Source: Sorangiineae bacterium NIC37A_2 (lineage in GTDB: Bacteria > Myxococcota_A > Polyangia > Polyangiales > Polyangiaceae). From it: a stretch of 64,000 bases of DNA. The notes under the pieces are model-generated. The model had not been told where the DNA came from. It saw only the letters and a program-made list of their open reading frames with translations, and searched no databases. Both the position numbers and the translations under genes were made by a program. Position 1 is the first letter of the stretch, and the number at the start of each line of letters is the position of its first letter. Location of the stretch: NCBI GenBank assembly GCA_002085155.1, contig NASX01000027.1:1-64000 (forward strand), given 5' to 3'. This document shows positions 40,065 to 49,205 of the stretch, in pieces.

Positions 40065-40949
40065 ATGCGCCGGCTCGCCCTGCTTCTTTCCCTCGTCACA
40101 ACGGCCACCGCTTGCGTCCCCGAGGCGCCCCCCAAGACAGCTGAAACCAAAGCGGAAGAGCCCAACGCCGAGGTCAAAGACGTTCGTCCTCGCGATCGCG
40201 AACCCGTGCTCGACGAAGTCCTGGAAGCGCACCTGATCGCGGAAAGCGTCGACGGCGTGATCGCGATCCTGGACACGAACGACGGCAAGCTCCGCTGCAG
40301 CAACCTCGAGCGCTGCCAGAAGCAGTACGTTCCCGCCTCGACCTTCAAGATCGCGCACACCTTGGCTGCCCTCGAGGAGGGTGTGCTCGAGAGCGCCGAT
40401 TCGCCGATGAAGTGGGACGGGAAGGAGTACACCGTCGAGGCCTGGAACCAGGATCATACGCTGAAGAGCGCGATGGAGGTTTCCTGCGCTCCCTGCTTCC
40501 AGTCAGTCGCGCGCACCCTCGGCGAAGAAAGGGAGCGCGCCTGGCTCGAGAAGCTCGAATACGGCAACAAGGACGGAAGTGGCCCCCTCGACCTGTTCTG
40601 GCTCGAAGGTGGCGGCCTTCGCATTAGTCCGATCGAGCAGATCGATTTCTTGTATCGCCTCGATCGTGGCGAGCTGCCCGTGAAAGACAGCTCGCGCCAG
40701 ACGACCCTCGACGTGCTCGTGAAGAGCGAGACCGACACGTACACCCTCCGCGCCAAGACGGGTGCCGCCTGTGATCCGACGACGGGCTGGTACGTTGGGT
40801 ATCTCGAATCTGGAGCTCGTCGCGTGTACATCGCTGTCGCTCTCGAGGGGAAGCGCGAAGACGCTGACGCCGCCGTCGAGTTGAACGCCGCTCGTCCCCT
40901 CGTCGCCTTGCGCGCTCTGCGTGATGTGACTGGTCTACGCATTGACTAA
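40065..40949 (+). CDS. Class D (OXA-type) beta-lactamase-like lipoprotein
   Basis: MRRLALLLSLVTTATACVPEAP lipobox-like; YVPASTFKIAHTLAALE (STFK), SCAPCFQ, EYGNKDGSG (YGN), LRAKTGAA (KTG). Confidence 0.85.
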   Translation: MRRLALLLSLVTTATACVPEAPPKTAETKAEEPNAEVKDVRPRDREPVLDEVLEAHLIAESVDGVIAILDTNDGKLRCSNLERCQKQYVPASTFKIAHTLAALEEGVLESADSPMKWDGKEYTVEAWNQDHTLKSAMEVSCAPCFQSVARTLGEERERAWLEKLEYGNKDGSGPLDLFWLEGGGLRISPIEQIDFLYRLDRGELPVKDSSRQTTLDVLVKSETDTYTLRAKTGAACDPTTGWYVGYLESGARRVYIAVALEGKREDADAAVELNAARPLVALRALRDVTGLRID

Positions 40950-41597
40950 CGGTTGATCCGTGGCCGAAAAAAGGCGCCCGCCTCGCGTCTTTTCGCCCCT
41001 GGACGAGGGCGCGGGCTTGCCCCCGGGGGCGGATTCTTCGCGTCCGGGATAGGAGTTTCGCGCCTTGCCCCGAGGGGAAATCGGCTGGGAAACCGGTAGG
41101 TTCGGGTAGGACAAGCCTCCACTGTCGTCGGAACGACGTCCAAAGTTCTGAGCCCCTCCCCCTGACAAAGTTGTCAGACTCGAACCTCTCAAAGAGAACT
41201 CCTGTTCGCACTCCTTCCCTTCGCCCGTGAGGCGCGACTCGAAAAAATGGCTGACACAGATCGCCTCACCTCGGGCGGTCACCGTGGCCTACCCCGTGCA
41301 AGAGCGCGCACTCAAGCAATGAGCCTCCCCCGACGGCCTGAGCAGTGTAGTTGGAACCGATGGTCGAGTCGCTTCGTGACTTAACAGAAGCAAGCGAACC
41401 CTGTAGAAAACCGGCTGCGCTTGGGAAAGCCCAGGCTCAGGTGGAAGGGAACTCAGGGAACTGTCGTAGTCCGAAGGTTCCGTCGGGGGTCCGGACCTCA
41501 ACAATCCCCACACAAAGTCTGAACCACATTGCTTGTCGGCGGGGACGCTCAAACAAGCGAAGAAACCAAACAAGAAAGAAAAGAAGAGGTTTTCAAT

Positions 41598-42935
41598 ATG
41601 GCAGTTTTCAAGAAACTCGGATTCTTTGGAGCGCCGCTCCTCGTCATGGCAACCGGCGCGCTCGCTACCGCTGCGTGTGACAAGGAATCGCTTCCTGGCG
41701 GCGAGGGTCTTTGCGGCCCCTGCGGTGACGTCGCTACCGGTGACATCGGTATCTCCGGCAACGCAAAGCTCGACGGCTTCTTCGCGGCAGTTGCGACCCT
41801 GAACAAGTCGGTCGTCACGATCAACGGTGATTTCGAGCTCGGCCTGAAGAACCTCGAAGCAGCGTTCGGTCTCGAGGCTGAAGGCAGCATCTCGGCACGC
41901 GTCGACGCGCTCGTCGCGGCCATCCAGGCGGAGATCGAGGCCAACGTCGGAGCCAACGCAGCGCTCAACGTGGACATCCAGCCCGCTCAGTGCTCGGCGA
42001 ACGTCAACGTCGCCGTCGAAGCTCAGGCGCAGTGTGAGGTGAAGGGTGGCTGTGAGGTCGATCCGGGTAAGGTCGACGTCGAGTGCTCGGGAAGCTGCAC
42101 CGGAAGCTGCTCGGGTGAGTGCTCTGGCGAAGTTCAGTGCAAGGTCGAAGCTCCGTCGATCGAATGCTCCGGTACCTGCGAAGGTACCTGCGAGGTCGAC
42201 ATCGAGGCTGAGTGCTCGGGCACCTGCAAGGGCGAGTGCGAGGGTGAGTGCTCGGTGAAGAACGCCGACGGTTCCTGCAACGGCTCCTGCAGCGGTACCT
42301 GTAAGGGTTCCTGCAGCGCGTCCGCTTCCGGGAAGTGCGAAGGCAAGTGCACCGGCTCTTGTACGGCTGACCCCGGCGGCGCGAGCTGCGAGGGTGAGGT
42401 CAAGTGCGAAGGCACGTGCGAAGGTAGCTGCGAAGGCGGCTGCACCGGCGAGGTCGTGCCCCCGTCGGCCGAGTGCGACGCGTCGGCCGATTGCCAGGCG
42501 CAGGCGAAGGCTCAGGCCAGCGCCAGCCTCGAGTGCACGCCTCCCCAGCTCACGATCGGCTTCGCTGCTAAGGCAGACCTCGACGCAAGCGCTCGCGCTT
42601 CTTTCGAGGCCAAGATCGGTGCTCTCAAGGTGAACGCACCCGTCATGCTCAGCGCCTTCACCAAGTACTCCGCGCTGTTTGACGGCAAGGTGAACGGTGA
42701 AGTTGTGTTCAAGCCGTCGCCCGTGGCTTCGGTCACTGCTGGGCTCGAAGGCGTCGTGGAGGCTGGCATCGAAGGCGACCTCTTCGCTGACATCCCGCTC
42801 GGCCGCATCGATTGCGTCATCCCCGCGATGGAAAGCTCGATCTCGCTCCTCAGCAAGATGACGAGCGAGGCTTCGGCTAACATCTCGGCCCAGGCCAAGT
42901 TCGTGACCGCCTTCGCTGGTGGCTTCAAGAGCTAA
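41598..42935 (+). CDS. Secreted/lipoprotein-like cysteine-rich (CxGx)n repeat protein
   Basis: 445 aa, 34 Cys by hand count; ECSGSCTGSCSGECSGEVQC, ECSGTCKGECEGECS, CNGSCSGTCKGSCS, CEGTCEGSCEGGC; N-terminal signal peptide with ATAAC. Confidence 0.85.
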   Translation: MAVFKKLGFFGAPLLVMATGALATAACDKESLPGGEGLCGPCGDVATGDIGISGNAKLDGFFAAVATLNKSVVTINGDFELGLKNLEAAFGLEAEGSISARVDALVAAIQAEIEANVGANAALNVDIQPAQCSANVNVAVEAQAQCEVKGGCEVDPGKVDVECSGSCTGSCSGECSGEVQCKVEAPSIECSGTCEGTCEVDIEAECSGTCKGECEGECSVKNADGSCNGSCSGTCKGSCSASASGKCEGKCTGSCTADPGGASCEGEVKCEGTCEGSCEGGCTGEVVPPSAECDASADCQAQAKAQASASLECTPPQLTIGFAAKADLDASARASFEAKIGALKVNAPVMLSAFTKYSALFDGKVNGEVVFKPSPVASVTAGLEGVVEAGIEGDLFADIPLGRIDCVIPAMESSISLLSKMTSEASANISAQAKFVTAFAGGFKS

Positions 42936-42955
42936 TCTCGGTTAACCATACGCGC

Positions 42956-43993
42956 ATGGCTTCGAACCCATCGCGCGACGCCCGACGGCTGCCCATGTGT
43001 TTGGCAGCCGTCGGCGTTTTGTTCTCCGTCTGGCTCTGGGTGATCCACGTTCGAACTTACGTGGCTCCCCGCTCCGACAGCGTCTGTTCCATCAATGACA
43101 CGTTTGATTGCACGCGTGTCGCTGCATCAAAAACCTCAGTCCTCTTGGGCCTGCCGCTCGCTGCCTGGGGTGTGGTCGCCTTTGGCGCGCTCCTGTTCCT
43201 GATTTGGCGTCGCTCGAAGCTCGCGCTTCCCATTGCAGGCGTCATGGCTCTCGGGGCCGTCGTCCTGACCCTCATCCAGATCTTTCAGATCGGCTCGCTG
43301 TGCTTCGTCTGTGAAGGAGCCCATGCTGCCTCGCTCGCTCTCGCCTTCTTTGTCTTCAAGGATCGGGCCGAGTACACGGCGGACTGGAAGGACGAAACGA
43401 CCCTCAAGTACGGCGTGCTCCTGCCCGCCTCCGTGCTCCTCTCGCTGTTCATGTTCTTGCCCCGCTATTGGGGCGCGTTCAGCTACAAGGCGCCCCCTCC
43501 CTTCCCCACGGGGAAAACCGAGGAAGGCTTCCCCTGGATCGGCGCAGAGAACCCGAGCCTCACCATCCACGAGTTCACCGACTACCGCTGTCCTCATTGC
43601 GCCTACGGGTCCGCCCGAAGCCTGCGCAAACTCGCGCAACGCAGTGACGTGCGCATCGTCCGACGTCAGCACCCTCGCCTGTACTGCACCGTGCCCGCGG
43701 CCTGCGAAGCGGTGCGTGTCGCTTATTGCGCCGAGGCTCAAGGGAAATTCTGGCAAGCGGACCGCTATCTTTTCGAGAATCTCGAGCCTCGAAAGAGCCT
43801 CGACCTGCCCAAGATTGCTCGCGATCTCAAGCTCGACGAGGGAGAGCTCGAACGCTGCTTTCACGATCCCAAGACGCAGGAGCGAGCGAACGCGGAAGCT
43901 CAAGCCGCTTTCAAGTACAAGATCATCGATACCCCCGGGTACATGATCGACGGCAAGCGCATCAAGCTCGAAGAGCTCGAAGAGATCTTCTGA
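42956..43993 (+). CDS. VKOR (vitamin K epoxide reductase-like) membrane domain fused to DsbA-like thioredoxin domain
   Basis: 345 aa; VCSINDTFDCTRVAASKTSVLLGLPLAAWG (loop Cys pair and Ser), GSLCFVCEGAH (CxxC), then HEFTDYRCPHCAYG (DsbA CPHC) and DTPGYMIDGKRI cis-Pro loop. Confidence 0.92.
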   Translation: MASNPSRDARRLPMCLAAVGVLFSVWLWVIHVRTYVAPRSDSVCSINDTFDCTRVAASKTSVLLGLPLAAWGVVAFGALLFLIWRRSKLALPIAGVMALGAVVLTLIQIFQIGSLCFVCEGAHAASLALAFFVFKDRAEYTADWKDETTLKYGVLLPASVLLSLFMFLPRYWGAFSYKAPPPFPTGKTEEGFPWIGAENPSLTIHEFTDYRCPHCAYGSARSLRKLAQRSDVRIVRRQHPRLYCTVPAACEAVRVAYCAEAQGKFWQADRYLFENLEPRKSLDLPKIARDLKLDEGELERCFHDPKTQERANAEAQAAFKYKIIDTPGYMIDGKRIKLEELEEIF

Positions 43994-44180
43994 CAAGAGC
44001 CTTGCGGACGGCTCGTCGTGAGCGGAGGGCGCGTCCCTCCGCAGGAACCCCGCGCTCAGACTCCTTCGATGAGGCCGAGCTGAGGCGGCGGGTCACGCCA
44101 GCCTCTGAGCTCGCTGAGCGAGGCCGCAGCGCTCTGAGTCCACCGAACGTGGACTCGAGCGCCGCCGGACTCTGACCGTC

Positions 44181-46295
44181 TCAGTAGGCGACGCCGAGGA
44201 ACAGACGGACGTTCTGCGCCGTCTGCAAACCCGGCATGGACGCGCCGGTCGCGGTCGTCTCGTTCGAGAGGTACCCGAGGCCGCCCATCGGGAACAAAAC
44301 GCCGTACTGAATCATGGCGAAGAAGCCGCCGAGCTTTGACGGATCGTCGTTCAGCGAACCGTCCTTCGCTTGATAATAAGCCGTCGCGTTCAGCTCGATG
44401 CCGAGATCAGGCTGGTGCCCCGGGGTCTGCATGAACTGGGAGGCGCGGGTCCAGATCGCCTCGGCGCGTCCTCCGAGCCGCATTCCGTTCGCTTCCCGGA
44501 AGAAGTCGTACTGAACCGTCGGCTTGATGTAGTAGCTCCCCTGGACGCGGCTCAGGATGTGCCGGTTCAAGATCATGTCGACGCGGTACCCAGGGTGGAA
44601 CCGGAAGGTTGAGATGGTGTTGTCGCCGTTCTGAGGCTGCATCCCGTTCAAGCCGGGCACAAGACCGTCGACATCGGCGTCACCGCTCGCGTAGCCGATA
44701 TTCAGCCCGATCTTCAGGCGATCCTCGATGAAGAGCTGGCTGGCTTCGGCTGCAAAGCCCCATTGATTGACGCGCATATTGGCGTCTGCCTGAGGGCCAG
44801 AGGTGCTCGAGAGCACACTCACGCTCTGGTAGGTCCCCTGACGGGTCACAACCTCAGTGCCGAAGCGGAACTTCTTGTACTTCACCTCGGCGTAGAGATC
44901 AGGCGTCCAGATGTCCATGCCGCGCCGCACGTAGCCGCCAGCGCTCTCGCCCGGCTGACAGTCGAGCGCTGCCGCGCCGTTTGCGCACGTCGAAGAGGGC
45001 CCCGAGCGATCGTTGGCGATGCGCTGGAAGGCGTAGGTCAGGTAGAGACCGCCGCTGATGACGACGCCATCACGAGCCAAGATGCGCCGCTCGAGCTGAG
45101 GATCGACGCGGCGGAACAGCATCAGGTTCAAGGCCGAGACGTCATCGAACTGCGCCAGGTCGTAGGCCGGCTTGCCCTCTTGGACGAAGGCTTGGCTCGT
45201 CGCGCCTTCGTAAGGGAAGTCCCAGGCGAGCGCGCCATGGAGGCCGATCGACGGCAGGCCCGTCGAGACCATGATGCGATCGACGGTCGACTGCTGATCG
45301 CCGTCGATGTCATCACCCGCATTGTGCAGAAGGCCGAGGCCGAAGTGGTCGGGCATCCGGCCAAAGCGCACCTGACCAACAGGAGTCTCGTACTCGGCCC
45401 AGGCGCGCTTCACGTGCACGCTGTCGGAGAGGCTGTTGACGCCAGAGACGGGCGGATTCTGCGTCCAGCTCTCACCGCTGACAGGATAATATCCGCTGCG
45501 CTGCCCGACCGCGTAACCGCCGATATCAGGGTAGTTCGAGTACCCCTGGGCAGTCGAGCCCATCACGAGGTTGTCGAGGAAGTCGATCTGCGAGCGGATC
45601 CGCAGATTGTCGGAGATGATGATGGTGGGTTCGACGCGGAACCTGAGGTTCGCGCCCGCCTGAGTCGAGTTCGAGCAGCCGCGGTTCGCGTCGGCGACAT
45701 CGGTGCTCGATCCAGTGCCCGCCTCTTGCGGCGTGCAAGCTTCGGCGCCGTGGGTGGAGCCGGAGACGTCCTGGTAGTAATCGTCGAGCGGACGCGGCCA
45801 CATCGCGCTGCCGGGGGGATCGATCCGACCGAGCGAGAACTGGCTGAAGAGGTCGGCGCGCGTACGGAAGTAGCCGTGGATCTCGAGAGCGGGCCGGGTA
45901 TGCGTCCACCAGTCTTCCGCGAAGATGCGATCAGCGTCGATGTCGCGAGACGTGTCCGGCTGCTCTTCGCCGTAGGACGACTCGAGCGGCACAGCGACCT
46001 CGGGGGCTGCAGTCTTCTTGGCCCGACGCTTCGTCTTCGGCTCCGGTGCAGGCTCCGGAGTCGCCTCGGGAGCCGGACTTTGCTCCTCGACCACAGGGGC
46101 AGCATCTGTGGGGGCCGCTTCGACAGGGGCGGCAGGAGTCTCACCCGCAGGTGGCTCTGACGGATGCCCTTCGGTCTCGGGAGTGGCTCCGGGGTCGGCA
46201 TCTTGTGCCAACACAGGAGAAGCCACGAAAAACGCTGCGACGAGCGCGGGAGCGCTCGCTTTGGACAAGGCGGAAAGGGATCGTGTAGTTCTCAT
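44181..46295 (-). CDS. Large outer-membrane beta-barrel protein, TIGR04551-like
   Basis: MRTTRSLSALSKASAPALVAAFFVASPVLAQ signal; Pro/Ala/Glu linker; long amphipathic barrel EIHGYFRTRADLFSQFSLGR...VRFGRMPDHFGLGLLHNAGDDIDGDQQ. Confidence 0.75.
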   Translation of the reverse strand: MRTTRSLSALSKASAPALVAAFFVASPVLAQDADPGATPETEGHPSEPPAGETPAAPVEAAPTDAAPVVEEQSPAPEATPEPAPEPKTKRRAKKTAAPEVAVPLESSYGEEQPDTSRDIDADRIFAEDWWTHTRPALEIHGYFRTRADLFSQFSLGRIDPPGSAMWPRPLDDYYQDVSGSTHGAEACTPQEAGTGSSTDVADANRGCSNSTQAGANLRFRVEPTIIISDNLRIRSQIDFLDNLVMGSTAQGYSNYPDIGGYAVGQRSGYYPVSGESWTQNPPVSGVNSLSDSVHVKRAWAEYETPVGQVRFGRMPDHFGLGLLHNAGDDIDGDQQSTVDRIMVSTGLPSIGLHGALAWDFPYEGATSQAFVQEGKPAYDLAQFDDVSALNLMLFRRVDPQLERRILARDGVVISGGLYLTYAFQRIANDRSGPSSTCANGAAALDCQPGESAGGYVRRGMDIWTPDLYAEVKYKKFRFGTEVVTRQGTYQSVSVLSSTSGPQADANMRVNQWGFAAEASQLFIEDRLKIGLNIGYASGDADVDGLVPGLNGMQPQNGDNTISTFRFHPGYRVDMILNRHILSRVQGSYYIKPTVQYDFFREANGMRLGGRAEAIWTRASQFMQTPGHQPDLGIELNATAYYQAKDGSLNDDPSKLGGFFAMIQYGVLFPMGGLGYLSNETTATGASMPGLQTAQNVRLFLGVAY

Positions 46296-46506
46296 GGGCC
46301 CAGAGGGTGCGGGCCACTCGCGCGCCGCCCGCGGTCTTTCGCATGCACCCCGGGGCCCGTCAATGCCCGGGAAATCCCGTGCCCGAGCGCGACAAAAGCC
46401 CGTTGCGAGGAGCTGCTCACAATGAGAGCCTAGACGAGCGTGGAGGGCCCACCCCCGCGAGGCGCGGGGTGTCCGCGCCATCATTCGGCCGCCCACGAAC
46501 AACCCT

Positions 46507-47964
46507 ATGCGCCAAAGTCTCCCCATGAAATCTGGCCGACTGAGCTCGAGAGCGGTCGCTCTTCTCCTCTCTCTCGTCGTTGCGTCGCCCGCGCTCGCAC
46601 AACAATTCGAATCCGAGGTCTCGGCGGAGCGCTTCGATCCCGCCCCCGGCACCAACAATTTCCTCATCACGCGCGGCGCGCGCATGGATGGCAATTTGCG
46701 CTACACGGTAGGCCTTTATGGCGCCTACGGGAACGAGTCGATCATCGTCCGGACGCGCACCGTGGATGCAGCGAACTCGGTCCGTTACGCCGTCGTCGAG
46801 AATATGCTCACCGGCAGCCTGGTCGGGAGCCTCGTCATCATCCCGGAGCTCCAGGTCGGCCTGAAAGTTCCAGTCACGTGGGTGAGTGGAGCGGGTGTGC
46901 CCGGAGCCGTCGGCCAAGGGCCCCTGCGTGAGCCGGTGAACACAGTCGGGCTCGGCGACGTCCAGCTCGAAGTCAAAGGCCGCTTCTATGGTGACGCGAA
47001 TTCGCCACTGGCGCTCGGCGCTTACGCCTTCTTCGGGGCCCCGACGGGCAATCTGACGGCCCCCGGAACGTACATCGGCAACGCCTCCGTGGCGGGCGGC
47101 GGCGCCGTCATCGTCGACTACAAGACCGGTCCCCTCGGGATCGCGGTGAACCTCGGCGGCGTCTACCGCGAGGAGGCTCAGGTCGGCGTCACGATGCTCG
47201 GCGGCGAGGCGCGCTACAGCTTGGCCGCCTCCTTCGAGGCGACCCCGATCCTCAGGATCATCGGCGACGTCTTTGGAAGCACGAACTTCTCTTCAGGTCC
47301 CGCGACCTCGCTCGAAGGCGACCTCGGCATCCAAATCACCCCCATCAGCTCCAAGATCTCGGTGACGGCCGGTGGCGGCGCCGGCATTCTGCGCGGCATC
47401 GGAACTCCGGCCGCCCGCGGTCTGATCGGGATCATCTACGACTCGAAGGTCCTCGATCGCGACGGCGATCACATCACCGACGATCGGGATGCCTGCCCGG
47501 ACGATCCGGAAGATCTCGACGGGTTCGAGGACGGCGACGGCTGTCCCGATCTCGATAACGACGCCGACGGCATCCCCGACAGCGTCGACAAATGCCCCAA
47601 CGCCGCCGAGGATCTCGACGGATTCGAGGACAAAGATGGCTGCCCTGATCCCGACAATGACGGCGACGGCATCCCCGACGTCAACGACCATTGCCCACTC
47701 GAGCCCGAAACCAAAAATGGATTCGACGACGCCGATGGTTGTCCGGACGTCAAAGACACCGACGGTGACGGCGTGCCCGATGAGCTCGACAAGTGCCCCG
47801 AAGAGCCTGAGGACACCGATGGCTTCGAGGACACGGACGGCTGCCCCGATCCCGACAACGACGGCGACGGCATTCCTGACACGGAAGACGAGTGCAGCGA
47901 GCTCCCCGAAGACGGCAAGGGTAAGGGCGCTGAAAAGACAGACGGTTGCCCGATCGACGCGTGA
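46507..47964 (+). CDS. Outer-membrane barrel with C-terminal thrombospondin type 3-like calcium-binding repeats
   Basis: 485 aa; DRDGDHITDDRDACPDDPEDLDGFEDGDGCPDLDNDADGIPDSVDKCPN and further repeats; no OmpA peptidoglycan-binding domain follows. Confidence 0.85.
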   Translation: MRQSLPMKSGRLSSRAVALLLSLVVASPALAQQFESEVSAERFDPAPGTNNFLITRGARMDGNLRYTVGLYGAYGNESIIVRTRTVDAANSVRYAVVENMLTGSLVGSLVIIPELQVGLKVPVTWVSGAGVPGAVGQGPLREPVNTVGLGDVQLEVKGRFYGDANSPLALGAYAFFGAPTGNLTAPGTYIGNASVAGGGAVIVDYKTGPLGIAVNLGGVYREEAQVGVTMLGGEARYSLAASFEATPILRIIGDVFGSTNFSSGPATSLEGDLGIQITPISSKISVTAGGGAGILRGIGTPAARGLIGIIYDSKVLDRDGDHITDDRDACPDDPEDLDGFEDGDGCPDLDNDADGIPDSVDKCPNAAEDLDGFEDKDGCPDPDNDGDGIPDVNDHCPLEPETKNGFDDADGCPDVKDTDGDGVPDELDKCPEEPEDTDGFEDTDGCPDPDNDGDGIPDTEDECSELPEDGKGKGAEKTDGCPIDA

Positions 47965-47982
47965 GACAAGGGTGAGGTTCTC

Positions 47983-49143
47983 GTGACCGGGATCCAAAGA
48001 GGAGAGGCAAAAAAAGACGGAGCCTCTCCTCTGCCCACGGTCCAGTTCGTTTCGAAATCGATCGGACCTCCCTTCCGCGACGGAACCAAGTGTTTCGTCC
48101 GCGATCTGACGAATCACCTCGAGACCGTGCACCCGCTCGTGCTCGGCACTTCCGAGGATTGTTCAGAGCTCCAGGCCGAGCGGGTCCCGCTCTACGACGG
48201 AAGAGGCCATTTCGCGCCAGGGCTGCGCGACAACATGAAGGCCTTCTTGTGGCTTCTGACTCGCTCCCGCGCGAATCTCTGGCACTTCGTGTTCGCGCCG
48301 AACCCTCGCTCCAGCCAAATGGCCCGCGCGCTCGGCTGGCTCAGGCGTGTGCCCAGTATTCAGACCGTCGCGTCTCCGCCGCGCACTTTCGAAAGTCCCG
48401 CGCGCCTCCTGTTCGGTGATCGAGTCGTGACCCAGAGTCGCTGGACGCGCGATCGCTTCTTCGATGCATACCGCGCGCTCGGCCAGGAGCCGCCTCCGAT
48501 CGAGGTCATCCCGCCGATCGCTCCGGCCGTCCCGACTCCTTCTCCTGAGGCCATCGCTCGCGTGCGGAGCGCCCTCGAGGTCAGCCCGGAGGACGAGCTC
48601 CTCGTCTACCCGGGCGATCTCGAGATGAGCCAAGGCGCGGACCGCGTCGCGCTCCTAGCCAAGGAGCTCACACAAAGAACGACGCTCAAACGAACGACCG
48701 TCGTGTTCGCCTATCGGAACAAGACGCCCCGCGCCGCTCTGCGCGCTCGGGAACTCTCCGAGGCCCTGTCCGGCACCGGGGCCCGCTTTCTCCCCGAAAC
48801 GCCGGACATTCACGCCTTGCTCCGCACCGCCACAGCCATCCTGTTCCCGGTGGATGACCTCTACGGCAAGGTCGACATGCCCATCGTGCTCCTCGAAGCG
48901 ATCCGCCTCGGCACCCCCATCATCACGAGCGGGGAGGGCCCGCTCGGCGAGCTGACTCGCGCCCACCACCATCCCTTCGAAATCCCGACCTGGCTCGAAA
49001 CGATCGGAGCGATTCTTCGCGGCAAGGATCGCGAGCCTCCGCCCAGAGATCTCGGGCCCCACGAGCCCGAAGCTGTAGCCCGCGCCTACGAAACTCTCTA
49101 CGAAGAGCTGCTCTCCCCGAGGAAAAAGGGCCGGGCCGGCTGA
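47983..49143 (+). CDS. Family-4-like glycosyltransferase
   Basis: 386 aa; PPFRDGTKCFVRDLTNHL, LLVYPGDLEMSQGADRVALLAKEL, VDMPIVLLEAIRLGTPIITSGEGPLGEL; GTG start. Confidence 0.8.
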   Translation: MTGIQRGEAKKDGASPLPTVQFVSKSIGPPFRDGTKCFVRDLTNHLETVHPLVLGTSEDCSELQAERVPLYDGRGHFAPGLRDNMKAFLWLLTRSRANLWHFVFAPNPRSSQMARALGWLRRVPSIQTVASPPRTFESPARLLFGDRVVTQSRWTRDRFFDAYRALGQEPPPIEVIPPIAPAVPTPSPEAIARVRSALEVSPEDELLVYPGDLEMSQGADRVALLAKELTQRTTLKRTTVVFAYRNKTPRAALRARELSEALSGTGARFLPETPDIHALLRTATAILFPVDDLYGKVDMPIVLLEAIRLGTPIITSGEGPLGELTRAHHHPFEIPTWLETIGAILRGKDREPPPRDLGPHEPEAVARAYETLYEELLSPRKKGRAG

Positions 49144-49205
49144 TTTTTCGTGCCCCGGGCGGGCCACGCTCGCCCCCAACCTGTGCTAAGCGAGGGGCCC
49201 GCTCC

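Noticed and set aside
42134-42445. Minus-strand ORF rich in LPSH/LQVPLQEPLQ opposite the cysteine-repeat gene
   Set aside because: Reverse-complement artefact of the CxGx repeat DNA
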